DNA of 64,000 bases from Dysgonomonas sp. HDW5A (GCF_011299555.1 NZ_CP049857.1:868001-932000), one strand, 5' to 3'. Positions 1-9,880 are shown, numbered from the stretch's first letter. Notes: generated from the letters alone by a model not told the origin. Translations and numbers: made by a program.

Positions 1-2
1 AT

Positions 3-977
3 AACAATACTGAATTGGCTTTTGCCAATACATTGGCTGCCATAAAAGCGGGTTGTGAAATTATAGATACGACCATTACGGGAATGGGACGAGGTGCAGG
101 TAATATGAAAACTGAACTACTGCTGTCCTACCTATCTTCGAAAGAAGGTGTAGCACTAGATTTCAACAGCCTAAGCACAACAGTTGCAGATTTTGAACGC
201 TTGAAAGAAAAATACAGTTGGGGAACCAATCTACCTTATATGGTTTCGGGGTTCAACTCACTTCCTCAAAAAGATGTAATGGATTGGGTAACTCGCCGAT
301 TCTACTCGATCAATAGTATTTTGCAAGCTCTACACAATATGAAGGATAAAAAGGGTGATAATCTGAAACTACCTATCTTCAATGCCGAAAAATCACATTT
401 CGACATTGCTCTTATAGTTGGTGGAGGTCCTAGCGGTGCAACTTGTGCAACAGCAATTAAACAACTGATAAAAAAACAAGCTGATAAAAAGGTTTGTATT
501 ATACATGCCAGCAGTAAAAATGCAGGTTATTATAATGATATAGATATTCCTCAGTTTTTCTGTCTGGTAGGAAACGAGGGACACCGTTTAGAGAAAGTAT
601 TTGCGAACTTCGATCTTAATAAAATTTCGTGCGTTCTCCCCTCTTATCCACGTAAGATGGGAACTTACATTCCTCAACAATTAGTTGACAAAAGTTTTGA
701 GTTGAAAGAAGTGACTTTCTCTACTCTTTATAAGGATTCACATACGGCTTTGGCATTGCAAACAGCCATAGAACTCGCGGCAAAAGATATTTATATTGCA
801 GGCTATGATGGATACGACGGTTTGATAAATGAAAATGAACGAATACTTACATCTGAAAACGAATACCTTCTTTCACAAATAGTGAAGACGAGACCCGATA
901 TAGAAATAGCTACCATAACAGCAACCAAATATCAAGGGGTGAAAAATTTATCAGTATATAGATTGTTAATTGACTAA
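3..977 (+). CDS. Aldolase (HMGL/DRE-TIM-like) with C-terminal Rossmann-like domain, 5' end outside window
   Basis: The reading frame is already open at base 3, so the start lies upstream of the window. The visible N-terminal part (NNTELAFANTLAA, then GxxxIDTTITGMGRGAGN) matches the C-terminal strands of HMGL-like/4-hydroxy-2-oxovalerate aldolase TIM barrels. From about residue 130 a second domain begins with a glycine-rich turn (LIVGGGPSG) and later shows IYIAGYDGYDG, resembling the DUF115/MptE-like Rossmann domains of glycan loci. The next gene, 4 bases downstream, is a CMP-sugar synthetase, so I infer a role in making an unusual keto-acid sugar for a surface glycan. Substrate unknown. The aldolase assignment is fairly firm; the second-domain assignment is tentative. 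Confidence 0.72.
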   Translation, partial: NNTELAFANTLAAIKAGCEIIDTTITGMGRGAGNMKTELLLSYLSSKEGVALDFNSLSTTVADFERLKEKYSWGTNLPYMVSGFNSLPQKDVMDWVTRRFYSINSILQALHNMKDKKGDNLKLPIFNAEKSHFDIALIVGGGPSGATCATAIKQLIKKQADKKVCIIHASSKNAGYYNDIDIPQFFCLVGNEGHRLEKVFANFDLNKISCVLPSYPRKMGTYIPQQLVDKSFELKEVTFSTLYKDSHTALALQTAIELAAKDIYIAGYDGYDGLINENERILTSENEYLLSQIVKTRPDIEIATITATKYQGVKNLSVYRLLID

Positions 978-981
978 TTAA

Positions 982-1665
982 ATGAAAATATCAGTTTTTC
1001 TGCCATGCAGAGCAGGTAGCGAGAGAGTTCCACATAAAAACACCCGCACTTTTGCCGGAATCGAAGGAGGACTCTTAAAAATTAAATTACAACAACTGAT
1101 TGCTTGTAATGCAATTGATACTATAGTTCTATCGACTAATGACGAAGAAGTAATTCAACTGGCAGAAACATTATCAAGCGATAAAATAAAAATAGACAGA
1201 CGTCCCGAACATCTGGCGACATCAAGCACATCTACCGATGATTTGGTAAAATATGTACCCACCATCATTAGTGAAGGAGCGGTTCTATGGACTCATGTAA
1301 CGTCTCCTTTTATTGATGGTAAAATATATGAAGAAGCCATCAATGTTTACAAAGATGCTCTGTCAAAAGGTGAAAATGATTCACTTATGTCAGTTACCGC
1401 CCTTCGAACTTTCATATGGAATAAAGAGGGGGCTGTTAATTATGACCGAAACAACGAAAAATGGCCAAGAACCCAGACTATTGAACCTCTTTACGAAATC
1501 AATAGTGGAATATTCTTAGCAGATATAGATATTTACAGAAATTTGCAAGACAGGATTGGTCAAAAACCGTTTCTATTTGAGAATAACGATATAGATTCTT
1601 TTGACATCGATTGGGAAGAAGATTTCTTTATAGCCGAAGCCATTTATAACAAATTAATGCCTTAA
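982..1665 (+). CDS. Acylneuraminate cytidylyltransferase-like CMP-sugar synthetase
   Basis: This 227-residue protein would activate a nonulosonic or similar sugar acid with CTP to give a CMP-sugar and pyrophosphate in the cytoplasm. The N-terminus has the nucleotide-binding loop of the NeuA/KdsB family (PCRAGSERVPHKN, residues 9-21), followed by STNDEEV and the WTHVTSPF strand; the C-terminal DIDWEEDF supplies the usual metal-binding acidic residues. Length matches the short NeuA-like family without an esterase domain. It lies 4 bases after the aldolase gene and 1 base before a glycosyltransferase, so the three are very probably one operon. Which sugar is activated cannot be told from sequence. 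Confidence 0.85.
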   Translation: MKISVFLPCRAGSERVPHKNTRTFAGIEGGLLKIKLQQLIACNAIDTIVLSTNDEEVIQLAETLSSDKIKIDRRPEHLATSSTSTDDLVKYVPTIISEGAVLWTHVTSPFIDGKIYEEAINVYKDALSKGENDSLMSVTALRTFIWNKEGAVNYDRNNEKWPRTQTIEPLYEINSGIFLADIDIYRNLQDRIGQKPFLFENNDIDSFDIDWEEDFFIAEAIYNKLMP

Positions 1666-1666
1666 T

Positions 1667-2698
1667 ATGACTCCTACTATCTCCATAATAATCCCCATCT
1701 ATAACATGGAACAATTTCTGGGACGTTGTCTTGATTCTGTTGTGAGTCAGACATACAGCTCTTTAGAAATTATCCTTGTTAATGATGGTTCAACGGATTC
1801 TTCGGGAGATATTTGTGATAATTATGCTCAAAACGATAATCGGATTAAAGTTATACATCAAGTGAACTCTGGTGTATCGTCTGCTCGTAATGCAGGACTC
1901 GATGCAGCAACAGGCGATTATATAAGCTTTGTTGATCCCGATGACTATATTGAACTCAATACATACGAGACGCTAATTCCCTATCTAGCTAATGATATAG
2001 ATATACTGAGATTTAATGCCAAAAGAAAAGGCGAGATATTAAATTGGCTGCCTTTCAAAGGCGAATACTCCGGTGATCGTTTCGAACAAGAAATAGTCCT
2101 TCCGATGATTGGTTCAGAAAAATTCGGAGGTATGTTTATACTTGGTGTTCTTTGGGTTCATCTATTCAAAAGAGATTTGATTGAGAAGAATCACATCCGC
2201 TTCAATAAGGAGTTGAGAAGGTGCGAAGATCGACTGTTTACCATAACATCCATGCTTCATGCAAACAAGATGTTCTTTATAGATGATATTCTTTATCACT
2301 ATCAGGTAAATGACGAATCGCTATCCAACAGATACGACCCAATACGTTGGCAACAGGAACTTATCTTTCTAGATGATTTAAAGAAAAAGTATTTTGAAAC
2401 CAAATCTCTTTCATTTATCATAAAAGCAAACCAACGTATTAGTAATGATTATGTATTAAGAGCGATAACATCTATCAACAACGAATATTTCACTAATAAC
2501 GACAACAGTTTTTGGCAACGATATAAAAATATTAAGAAAATAATAAACAATCCGAATACCAGATTGTCTATAAAATATATACAAAGAGAAAAATCAGGAC
2601 TAAAAGGAGATTTAATAATAGGGATGATTAAATACCGTCTTATTTTATTACTAAACCTTTTCAACTCCTTAATTTTATACAAAAACAAGGTTCTATGA
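1667..2698 (+). CDS. Family 2 glycosyltransferase
   Basis: A cytoplasmic or membrane-associated GT-A glycosyltransferase of 343 residues. The N-terminus reads ISIIIPIYNMEQFLGRCLDS, then VNDGSTDSSGD binds the nucleotide, and DPDDY near residue 95 is the DxD-type metal site. The last 100 residues are lysine- and isoleucine-rich, ending in a hydrophobic stretch that may touch the membrane. Its stop codon overlaps the start of the next gene (ATGATGG), indicating translational coupling. It most likely adds a sugar to the glycan built by this locus, perhaps the one activated by the upstream synthetase; donor and acceptor are unknown. Confidence 0.88.
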   Translation: MTPTISIIIPIYNMEQFLGRCLDSVVSQTYSSLEIILVNDGSTDSSGDICDNYAQNDNRIKVIHQVNSGVSSARNAGLDAATGDYISFVDPDDYIELNTYETLIPYLANDIDILRFNAKRKGEILNWLPFKGEYSGDRFEQEIVLPMIGSEKFGGMFILGVLWVHLFKRDLIEKNHIRFNKELRRCEDRLFTITSMLHANKMFFIDDILYHYQVNDESLSNRYDPIRWQQELIFLDDLKKKYFETKSLSFIIKANQRISNDYVLRAITSINNEYFTNNDNSFWQRYKNIKKIINNPNTRLSIKYIQREKSGLKGDLIIGMIKYRLILLLNLFNSLILYKNKVL

Positions 2699-3633
2699 TG
2701 GATAAAATATCAGCAATCGTCCCGTGCTACAACGAAGAGCAAGCTCTTCCGTACTTGTATGAAGAACTTACGAGGGTAGCTCAACAAATGAGTGGACAAG
2801 ATTTTGAGTTCATTTTTGTTAATGACGGATCAAAAGACAAAACACTTGAGGTTATTAAAGCTCTCAGAAAAAAAGACAATAGAGTAAGATACGTTTCTTT
2901 CTCTCGTAATTTCGGAAAAGAAGCTGCTATTTATGCAGGGTTAGAAGCTGCAACAGGTGACTATATTGCCATGTTGGATGCCGACCTTCAAGATCCTCCT
3001 CACTTGCTTATCGAGATGTACCAAACTCTTCAGGAAAAAGAGTATGACTGTGTAGCAACACGCCGCGAAGACCGTAAAGGAGAGCCTGTTCTCCGTTCGT
3101 TCTTTGCAAAGAAATTTTATCAGCTCATCAATAAAATATCGGATACCGAGATTGTAGACGGAGCAAGAGACTTTAGGTTGATGACACGTCCAATGGTTAA
3201 TTCTATTCTAAAATTGGGAGAATATAACCGCTTCTCGAAAGGTATTTTCGGATGGGTGGGTTTCGATACCAAATGGATTGCATATGAAAATGTAGAACGT
3301 GTAGCCGGACAAACCAAATGGTCGTTCTGGGGATTGTTCTTTTATTCACTTGAAGGTATTATTGCTTTCTCGACCCGCCCCTTGGCTATTGCTTCTATTT
3401 TTGGGTTTGTATTTTTCCTTATCTCCCTTGTGTGGATTTGCATGATTATTACCAAGACATTGCTGTGGGGCGATCCCGTTCCCGGTTATCCGTCTTTGAT
3501 CTGTGCTATATTCTTCATCGGAGGTATACAGTTATTGTGTTTGGGGATACTGGGACAATACCTGTCAAAAACTTACTTGGAAACAAAAAAACGTCCGATA
3601 TACATAGCGAAAGAAACAGAACAGGATGCTTAA
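2695..3633 (+). CDS. Polyprenyl-phosphate sugar transferase, GtrB/DPM1-like family 2 glycosyltransferase
   Basis: 312 residues. The GT-A domain carries VPCYNEEQ, VNDGSKDKT and the catalytic DADLQDPP at about residues 97-104, followed by two C-terminal transmembrane helices (about 225-255 and 263-295). This is the layout of GtrB/ArnC/DPM1 enzymes, which move a hexose from a nucleotide sugar onto undecaprenyl phosphate at the inner face of the plasma membrane. It overlaps both neighbours by a few bases. The following gene is a multi-pass DUF6056 protein that could use the lipid-linked sugar on the outer face. No GtrA-type flippase gene is present beside it. Confidence 0.88.
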   Translation: MMDKISAIVPCYNEEQALPYLYEELTRVAQQMSGQDFEFIFVNDGSKDKTLEVIKALRKKDNRVRYVSFSRNFGKEAAIYAGLEAATGDYIAMLDADLQDPPHLLIEMYQTLQEKEYDCVATRREDRKGEPVLRSFFAKKFYQLINKISDTEIVDGARDFRLMTRPMVNSILKLGEYNRFSKGIFGWVGFDTKWIAYENVERVAGQTKWSFWGLFFYSLEGIIAFSTRPLAIASIFGFVFFLISLVWICMIITKTLLWGDPVPGYPSLICAIFFIGGIQLLCLGILGQYLSKTYLETKKRPIYIAKETEQDA

Positions 3634-5029
3634 AGCTGATAAAATATATAATTATAAGGAATCCTTATGTAGTACGCTTCATAAGGCTGACTCTTTCTTC
3701 GGTAAGCCTCTTGTCAAAAGAGTATGCTTCGGACTGATTATTGTCTCATCCTTTATTCTTATATATATACTCAACATTTTACACCCAATATTCGGGGACG
3801 ATTGGAACTATTGCCTCTTACCTGACGGCCAGACCAAAGTAAAAAGCTTCTCTGATATTTTATATACTCAATACGAGCATTATTTTACATGGGGAGGACG
3901 TACGGTAGTACATATAATAGCACAAAGCCTCCTTTTGGCAGGAATATCTATTGGCGATTTCATCAATAGCCTGGTATACATAGCCTTCACACTGGTGATC
4001 TATTATATGACTAACCAATCGAATAAGGTAAGACCATCATTGCTTTTATCGATTAACTTACTTATCTGGTTCTTTCAACCGGCTTTTGGGTCTACCATAC
4101 TGTGGATTACGGGAAGTGCCAATTATCTGTGGGGTACACTTATTATTTTGTGCTTTCTAGTACCATATACTAAGCAAGCATTATCTCCCAATAGTAATAG
4201 TTATCTAAAAGCTGCCTTGTTCTTTCCTGCGGGTATTATTGCTGGTTGGACAAATGAGAATATGGCAGTTGCTCTTATAGTAATGCTGACCACCTTTGTG
4301 ATATATTACAAAGTAAAATATAAACAGATTCCCTTATGGGCAATTACAGGGCTTATAGGTGCTGTTATTGGGTGCGTGATAATGATTGCTGCTCCGGGCA
4401 ATTACGCCCGCATGAATAATGTTTTGTCGCAAGAACATATTAACGAATCATTTATAGTCATTTTTATCGGTCGGTTTGCTGCTGCAATTGCCGGATATTA
4501 TTACTTTGTATTAGTACCTACATTTATATTTGCACTTACATTGTGCTTTTACCGTTCTTTTGGAAAGAAAACCGATAAACCGATTGTATTTGTCGCAGCA
4601 GTTTTCGTTCTGGGAGCAATTGTGGCTACGTTAGCCATGTCAGCATCTCCAATCTTTCCGGGAAGGGCAGCTTTCGGCATTATTACCCTATTCTTTGTCG
4701 CAATATGTATTTTGTATGCTAATCTTGATTTTTCGAAAGCTTTAGTTAAGCAGGTAATTTATACAACCATCGTTTTCGGATTATTATTCTTTATTGCCGA
4801 TTATTACAGAGGATATCAAGAACTTAAGAATGCAGAAAAAATACTACAAGCAAGAGCAAGTGTCATAGAAAAAGGAAAGAAAGAAGGCATCAAGGACTTC
4901 GTGTTTAATGACCGAATATTTCCCGAAGGACGTTTCTTTCACTACTTCGAGCTTTCTTATGATCCGAATGACTGGCATAACAGAATGTTTTCAGCATATT
5001 ATGAGATCAACTCTGTAGTTGTAAAATAA
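3626..5029 (+). CDS. DUF6056-family multi-pass membrane protein, putative GT-C-like glycosyltransferase (paralogue 1)
   Basis: 467 residues with about ten hydrophobic segments. After the first membrane helix comes HPIFGDDW (Asp-Asp at 58-59), then HYFTWGGRTVVH, ILWITGSANYLWGT, GWTNEN and APGNYARM; all these blocks recur in the two other paralogues here. An acidic pair in the first outward loop is a hallmark of GT-C enzymes that use polyprenyl-phosphate sugars, so I infer, without proof, a transferase acting on the periplasmic side. It overlaps the GtrB-like gene by 8 bases, which fits donor synthesis next to donor use. The soluble C-terminal tail of about 70 residues is unassigned. A strong terminator follows. 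Confidence 0.75.
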   Translation: MLKADKIYNYKESLCSTLHKADSFFGKPLVKRVCFGLIIVSSFILIYILNILHPIFGDDWNYCLLPDGQTKVKSFSDILYTQYEHYFTWGGRTVVHIIAQSLLLAGISIGDFINSLVYIAFTLVIYYMTNQSNKVRPSLLLSINLLIWFFQPAFGSTILWITGSANYLWGTLIILCFLVPYTKQALSPNSNSYLKAALFFPAGIIAGWTNENMAVALIVMLTTFVIYYKVKYKQIPLWAITGLIGAVIGCVIMIAAPGNYARMNNVLSQEHINESFIVIFIGRFAAAIAGYYYFVLVPTFIFALTLCFYRSFGKKTDKPIVFVAAVFVLGAIVATLAMSASPIFPGRAAFGIITLFFVAICILYANLDFSKALVKQVIYTTIVFGLLFFIADYYRGYQELKNAEKILQARASVIEKGKKEGIKDFVFNDRIFPEGRFFHYFELSYDPNDWHNRMFSAYYEINSVVVK

Positions 5030-5030
5030 G

Positions 5031-5060
5031 AAAAGCTCTATCAAATGATAGAGCTTTTTT
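5031..5060. terminator. Bidirectional intrinsic terminator
   Basis: AAAAGCTCTATC and GATAGAGCTTTT pair around a short AAAT loop and are flanked by A and T runs, so the hairpin can end the glycan operon on the + strand and valS on the - strand. Confidence 0.85.
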
Positions 5061-5080
5061 CATATAATAAATATAAAATT

Positions 5081-7696
5081 TTACTTTTTAAGACTCTGAA
5101 TAGTTTCTTTTATTGTCTTGATTTTACTTTCAGCATCTGCTTGCTTTTTGCGTTCGGCATCTACCACATCAGCTTTTGCATTGGCTACAAACTTCTCATT
5201 CCCCAGCTTTTTCATAACTGAATTTAAGAAACCTTGTTGATATACCAAATCAGCCTCGAGTTTAGCAAGCTCAGCCTCAACATCAATATTATTACCCATA
5301 GGCACAGCAAATTCTGTTGTACCAACCAGAAATGACATTGCTTGAGGATTTTTCTCATTTACGGCTCTGATCTCTGTAATATTACCCATCTTAGCAATTA
5401 CAGGATTATAAGCATCATTATGCTCTCCGATAATCTCCAATTCTAAAGAATCTTTATTCGGTATATTCTTTTGTAATCGGATAGTACGGATACCCGAAAT
5501 AGTTTCCTTTACCTTTTCAAATGCATTCAAAAGATCGGTATCGACATTCTTAGCAGTTGGCATAAGAGCAACCATAATACTTTCCCCTTCTTTTCTTTCA
5601 GAAAGAGCCTGCCACAATTCTTCGGTTATGAATGGCATATAAGGATGTAACATTCTTAATAATGAATCAAAGAAATTCAGTGTTTCGTTATATGTCTTAG
5701 CATCAATCGGCTTTTGGTAAGCAGGTTTAATCATCTCTAAATACCAAGAAGAGAATTCATCCCAGAATAGTTTGTAAACAAGCATCAATGCTTCTGACAA
5801 ACGATATTTTGAGAATAAATCATCTATTTCGGTAATTGTTTTAGACAATACATTATCAAACCATTTCACTGCAATAGCTGACGATTCGGGTTGTTCTATA
5901 GAGCTATCTACCTCCCACCCTTTTACTAGGCGGAAAGCATTCCATATCTTACTGTTAAAGTTGCGACCTTGCTCGCAAAGAGCTTCATCAAAAGGAATAT
6001 CGTTTCCGGCAGGTGCTGTAAGCAATAATCCCATACGTACCCCATCAGCACCATATTTGGCAATCAGCTCAAGAGGATCGGGTGAGTTACCCAACTGCTT
6101 CGACATTTTACGTCCTTGCTTATCACGAACAATACCTGTAAAATATACATTCTGGAAACATGGTTTCTGACGATATTCGTACCCTGACATAATCATACGA
6201 GCCACCCAGAAGAAAATAATATCCGGACCTGTAACCAAATCACTTGTAGGGTAATAATATTCTATATCCTTATTATCCGGTTGATTTATTCCATCAAATA
6301 CCGATATAGGCCACAACCACGATGAAAACCAAGTATCAAGACAATCTTCATCCTGACGAAGGTCTTCCATTTTCAGATTTGGATTCTTCTTTTGAGCTTC
6401 GATCAAGGCCAATTCGGGAGTCTCTGCAATTACATAACCGCCTTCGGGCAAGTAATAGGCAGGAATACGATGTCCCCACCAAAGTTGACGGCTGATACAC
6501 CAATCTTTGATATTTTCCATCCAATGGCGATATGTGTTCTTATATCGTGCCGGATAGAATTTTATAGTATCGTTTTCAACTGCATCCAAAGCGGGTTTTG
6601 CTAGACCATCAATCTTCAAGAACCACTGCATAGACAGTTTAGGCTCGATAGGTACATTGGTACGCTCCGAGTAGCCTACTTTATTGGTATAGGCTTCGGC
6701 TTTTTCCAACAGTCCGGCATCCAACAAATCTTTTTCGATTTTCTTACGAACATCGAATCTGTCCATACCTTCGTATTGAAGCCCGTGCGCATTGAGAGAT
6801 CCATCGTCATTGAAAATATCAAGAGCTTCCAGATTATGCTTTTCACCCAACATATAATCATTTACATCATGGGCCGGAGTCACTTTAAGGAAACCTGTTC
6901 CAAATTCCATATCGACATAATCATCTTCAATGATCGGCACAACACGATTTACAATAGGTACAATTACTTTCTTACCTTTCAGATGTGCTGTTTTCTCATC
7001 ATTCGGATTGATACAAACAGCAACGTCACCAAAGATAGTTTCGGGGCGAGTGGTTGCTACAACTGCAAATCCATCTTCACCTTCAACTTTATATTTTAAA
7101 TAATATAATTTACTGTTTTCTTCCTTGTGTATAACTTCTTCGTCAGACAAAGCTGTTTTGGCCGTAGGATCCCAGTTAACCATACGAACACCTCGATAGA
7201 TAAGACCTTTTTTATAAAGATCAACAAATACCTTGAATACACTTTCGGAACGTTTCTCGTCTAATGTAAAACATGTACGTTCCCAATCGCACGAAGCTCC
7301 TAGTTTACGCAATTGCTGAAGAATAATTCCGCCATGTTCATCAGTCCACTCCCAAGCATGTTTCAAGAACTCGTCACGTGTAAGATCTTTCTTACTGATT
7401 CCCTGTGAAGCCAGTCGACCTACAACCTTAGCCTCTGTTGCAATAGATGCATGGTCGGTACCCGGAACCCAACAAGCATTTTTGCCCATCATACGTGCAC
7501 GACGGACTAGTATATCCTGAATCGAATTGTTCAACATATGCCCCATATGAAGGACACCTGTGACATTGGGAGGAGGAATGACGACAGTAAACGGCTCGCG
7601 ACTGTCTGGTTCTGAATGAAAAAGATTGTTCTTCATCCAATACTCATACCACTTATCCTCTACTTCCGCAGGATTATACTTACTTGCAATTTCCAT
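5081..7696 (-). CDS. valS: Valyl-tRNA synthetase
   Basis: 871 residues, the usual length of the bacterial class I enzyme that charges tRNA-Val in the cytoplasm. Seen: the HIGH region as [13 protein letters not shown] near residue 42, the [13 protein letters not shown] block, a CP1 editing domain in the middle ([13 protein letters not shown]), the KMSKQ signature near 530, an anticodon-binding domain and a C-terminal coiled-coil arm rich in Ala, Lys and Glu. The [20 protein letters not shown] start is typical. Transcribed alone, convergent with the glycan operon; its upstream gap holds a copy of the dispersed AAGGTCT repeat, whose reverse strand contains a TATATTTG box. Confidence 0.98.
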   Translation of the reverse strand: MEIASKYNPAEVEDKWYEYWMKNNLFHSEPDSREPFTVVIPPPNVTGVLHMGHMLNNSIQDILVRRARMMGKNACWVPGTDHASIATEAKVVGRLASQGISKKDLTRDEFLKHAWEWTDEHGGIILQQLRKLGASCDWERTCFTLDEKRSESVFKVFVDLYKKGLIYRGVRMVNWDPTAKTALSDEEVIHKEENSKLYYLKYKVEGEDGFAVVATTRPETIFGDVAVCINPNDEKTAHLKGKKVIVPIVNRVVPIIEDDYVDMEFGTGFLKVTPAHDVNDYMLGEKHNLEALDIFNDDGSLNAHGLQYEGMDRFDVRKKIEKDLLDAGLLEKAEAYTNKVGYSERTNVPIEPKLSMQWFLKIDGLAKPALDAVENDTIKFYPARYKNTYRHWMENIKDWCISRQLWWGHRIPAYYLPEGGYVIAETPELALIEAQKKNPNLKMEDLRQDEDCLDTWFSSWLWPISVFDGINQPDNKDIEYYYPTSDLVTGPDIIFFWVARMIMSGYEYRQKPCFQNVYFTGIVRDKQGRKMSKQLGNSPDPLELIAKYGADGVRMGLLLTAPAGNDIPFDEALCEQGRNFNSKIWNAFRLVKGWEVDSSIEQPESSAIAVKWFDNVLSKTITEIDDLFSKYRLSEALMLVYKLFWDEFSSWYLEMIKPAYQKPIDAKTYNETLNFFDSLLRMLHPYMPFITEELWQALSERKEGESIMVALMPTAKNVDTDLLNAFEKVKETISGIRTIRLQKNIPNKDSLELEIIGEHNDAYNPVIAKMGNITEIRAVNEKNPQAMSFLVGTTEFAVPMGNNIDVEAELAKLEADLVYQQGFLNSVMKKLGNEKFVANAKADVVDAERKKQADAESKIKTIKETIQSLKK

Positions 7697-7750
7697 AACT
7701 TAAAAATATTTTTCGAACTGCGAAAATACGAAAAATGTTTGTAGATAAAT

Positions 7751-7830
7751 AAGGTCTCAGACCTTTTTATTGCTTTGACAAATATAATAACGATCAATAG
7801 TTATCACTTTTAGCTACAACATGAGATTTA
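7751..7830 (+). repeat. Dispersed AAGGTCT repeat, copy A (upstream of valS)
   Basis: Begins with the near-perfect palindrome AAGGTCTCAGACCTT, continues TTTATTGCTTTG and then a less conserved AT-rich arm with ATAATAACGATCAATAGTTAT. The same order of blocks is seen at 12461, 22373 (reverse), 30057 (reverse), 48225, 59515 and 61026. On the - strand a TATATTTG promoter-like box (7779-7786) points at valS, but no TTTG box lies at the proper distance. Confidence 0.75.
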
Positions 7831-7924
7831 TAGTTTTACTTTGATGGCACACACCTTTTATGTTTTTTGTTTTGTGTGATTTTTTATTCTATATTTGATT
7901 CTTACAATATAATAAAGAACACAT

Positions 7925-8299
7925 ATGGAATATTCAGAACCTAAAGCATCTATTGATCAAGCCAGAGTAAATTTGTTTTTAGCTACTAACGGCAAAAAAT
8001 TCTCTCCTTATCAATTGAATCAGATTATAGCTGAGCTACCAAATCTTACTGATGCTCAGTTCCAGGCTTTGCTGTCTCAAGACTTTAAAGATCCTACAAT
8101 GATGCTGATTATATCTCTTTTGGGAGGTCTCTTAGGCATCGACAGGTTTATACTTAACGATACAGGATTGGGAGTGCTCAAATTACTGACCTGCGGAGGT
8201 TTTTATATTTGGATGATTATAGACTGGTTTATCATTCAAGATAGAACTAAGGAATATAATTATAATCTATTAGTTCAAACTGTAAATAGAATCAAGTAA
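7925..8299 (+). CDS. TM2 domain-containing membrane protein
   Basis: 124 residues. Residues 1-55 are soluble and helical; from about residue 58 two hydrophobic helices enclose the TM2 signature (GGLLGIDRFILNDTGLGVLKL, then GGFYIWMIIDWF), ending in a short charged tail. TM2 proteins sit in the inner membrane; their biochemical role is not known. ATG at 7925 follows an AT-rich leader. The DUF2752 gene begins 7 bases after its stop, a pairing I recall as frequent in this phylum, so the two are likely co-expressed. Confidence 0.85.
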   Translation: MEYSEPKASIDQARVNLFLATNGKKFSPYQLNQIIAELPNLTDAQFQALLSQDFKDPTMMLIISLLGGLLGIDRFILNDTGLGVLKLLTCGGFYIWMIIDWFIIQDRTKEYNYNLLVQTVNRIK

Positions 8300-8306
8300 T
8301 ATAGCC

Positions 8307-8729
8307 TTGAGATTCCATTCTCTGGTAATAAAATCACGCCAATACCCTTTCAATACAATCATAGCGATCCTTGCTATTATGGGAGGATATTTGGCGTTAT
8401 TGTTCATGGACTATAATCTGCATCATGAACATATAACATCGTGTCCCTTTAAGTTGCTGACAAGTATCCCCTGCCCCGGATGTGGTATGGGACGGGCAAC
8501 TCTCGCATTATTATCGGGAAATATTTCAGAATCTCTTTATTATAACATTCTGTGTATTCCCCTCAGCATGGTAATTGCACTCTCTTTATGCTGGCTCTTT
8601 TATGATCTGATAAGAGGTCGGGAAACTTTCTTCAAAACAATACGACGCCCTTTAAAGTTAAAATATAAGATTCCTCTTTTTGCAGTCCTTCTCATTACTT
8701 GGATCTTAAATATTGCCCATAAAATATAA
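8307..8729 (+). CDS. DUF2752 family membrane protein
   Basis: 140 residues with three predicted membrane helices. The family signature is the cysteine motif in the first outward loop, SCPFKLLTSIPCPGCGMGRA, which could bind metal or form disulfides. The frame opens with TTG at 8307, 7 bases after the TM2 gene; no ATG exists before the first helix, so TTG is the best start. Function is unknown. Likely translated together with the TM2 gene. Confidence 0.8.
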   Translation: MRFHSLVIKSRQYPFNTIIAILAIMGGYLALLFMDYNLHHEHITSCPFKLLTSIPCPGCGMGRATLALLSGNISESLYYNILCIPLSMVIALSLCWLFYDLIRGRETFFKTIRRPLKLKYKIPLFAVLLITWILNIAHKI

Positions 8730-8774
8730 GCAACTTTCCCCTGTTCTTTAACTAAAAGACACGCTCTATTTCAC

Positions 8775-8782
8775 TAAATTTG
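8775..8782 (+). promoter_or_regulatory. Possible -7 promoter box for dinB
   Basis: TAAATTTG fits the Bacteroidota TAnnTTTG box and ends 3 bases before the GTG codon that best fits the family start. No TTTG is seen 19-21 bases upstream. If used, the transcript would begin at or inside the start codon. Confidence 0.4.
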
Positions 8783-8785
8783 CAT

Positions 8786-9880
8786 GTGAGGAAAATCATT
8801 CACATAGATATGGATGCCTTTTATGCTTCTATTGAGCAAAGAGACAATGAGGAATATCAAGGCAAGCCACTTGCTGTAGGGTATGCCGGTGACAGAGGTG
8901 TGGTTGCCGCTGCCAGCTACGAGGCAAGGAAGTATGGAGTACGATCTGCCATGCCTTCTAAAACAGCTTTGAGAAAGTGTCCTCACTTGATCTTCGTTCC
9001 CGCCCGCTTCGATGTCTACAAATATGTTTCGAATCAGATTATGGATATATTCTTGGAGTATACCGACCTGGTTGAGCCTCTGTCGCTGGATGAGGCTTTT
9101 CTGGATGTAACCGAGAACCATAAAAACATTCCTTATGCCACTCAAATAGCTAAAGAGATCAAAAAGAAGATCTATGAAACTACCTCTCTAAACGCCTCTG
9201 CTGGGGTTTCATATAATAAGTTTCTAGCCAAAATAGCATCCGACTACAAAAAGCCCAATGCATTATTTGTAATCAGACCCAAAGATGCCGAAGCTTTTGT
9301 TGAAAGCTTGCCCATCGAACGTTTCTACGGAGTAGGTAAAGTAACTGCTCAAAAGATGCATCAACTAGGGATAAAAGACGGCTTAGAATTAAAATCGAGA
9401 AGCGAAACCGAATTAGTTGCCAATTTTGGAAAAGCAGGTCACATGTACTATATGAATGCACGAGCTATCGATGACCGCAAAGTAGAACCAAACAGAGAAC
9501 GAAAGTCGGTAGGAGCGGAAAACACGTTCAGTAACGACATCGAATCGCTGGATGAACTTGCCATAGAACTGGATGAAATAGCCCAAGATGTAATCAATAG
9601 AGTTGAGAGAAGCGGATTTCTCGGACGTACAATTACCCTAAAAGCCAAATATGCTGATTTCAGAATAATTACACGAAGTAAAACTCTAATAGCCGCAGTT
9701 ACCGACTATAGCACATTATACAATACAGGATTTGAATTAATGAAAGATATAGATCTTTCAGCCAAAGTACGCTTATTGGGTTTAAGTATAAAAAATGTAG
9801 ATAACGTCATTTGGCACGATGCAATACAATTGTCTTTAGATTTTAAGGATTGGGATGATCTTAACCAACAGAAAGAATAA
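8786..9880 (+). CDS. dinB: DNA polymerase IV
   Basis: A Y-family translesion DNA polymerase of about 364 residues. IHIDMDAFYASIEQRDN at the N-terminus and LSLDEAFLDV near residue 103 supply the catalytic acidic residues; a thumb with a helix-hairpin-helix region (FYGVGKVTAQKMHQLGI) and a little-finger domain follow. It copies past damaged bases and would act at stalled forks. I choose GTG at 8786 (MRKIIHIDMDAF), as in relatives; a TTG two codons earlier is also in frame but lies inside a promoter-like box. Its last 20 bases overlap the convergent sigma-factor gene. Confidence 0.95.
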   Translation: MRKIIHIDMDAFYASIEQRDNEEYQGKPLAVGYAGDRGVVAAASYEARKYGVRSAMPSKTALRKCPHLIFVPARFDVYKYVSNQIMDIFLEYTDLVEPLSLDEAFLDVTENHKNIPYATQIAKEIKKKIYETTSLNASAGVSYNKFLAKIASDYKKPNALFVIRPKDAEAFVESLPIERFYGVGKVTAQKMHQLGIKDGLELKSRSETELVANFGKAGHMYYMNARAIDDRKVEPNRERKSVGAENTFSNDIESLDELAIELDEIAQDVINRVERSGFLGRTITLKAKYADFRIITRSKTLIAAVTDYSTLYNTGFELMKDIDLSAKVRLLGLSIKNVDNVIWHDAIQLSLDFKDWDDLNQQKE

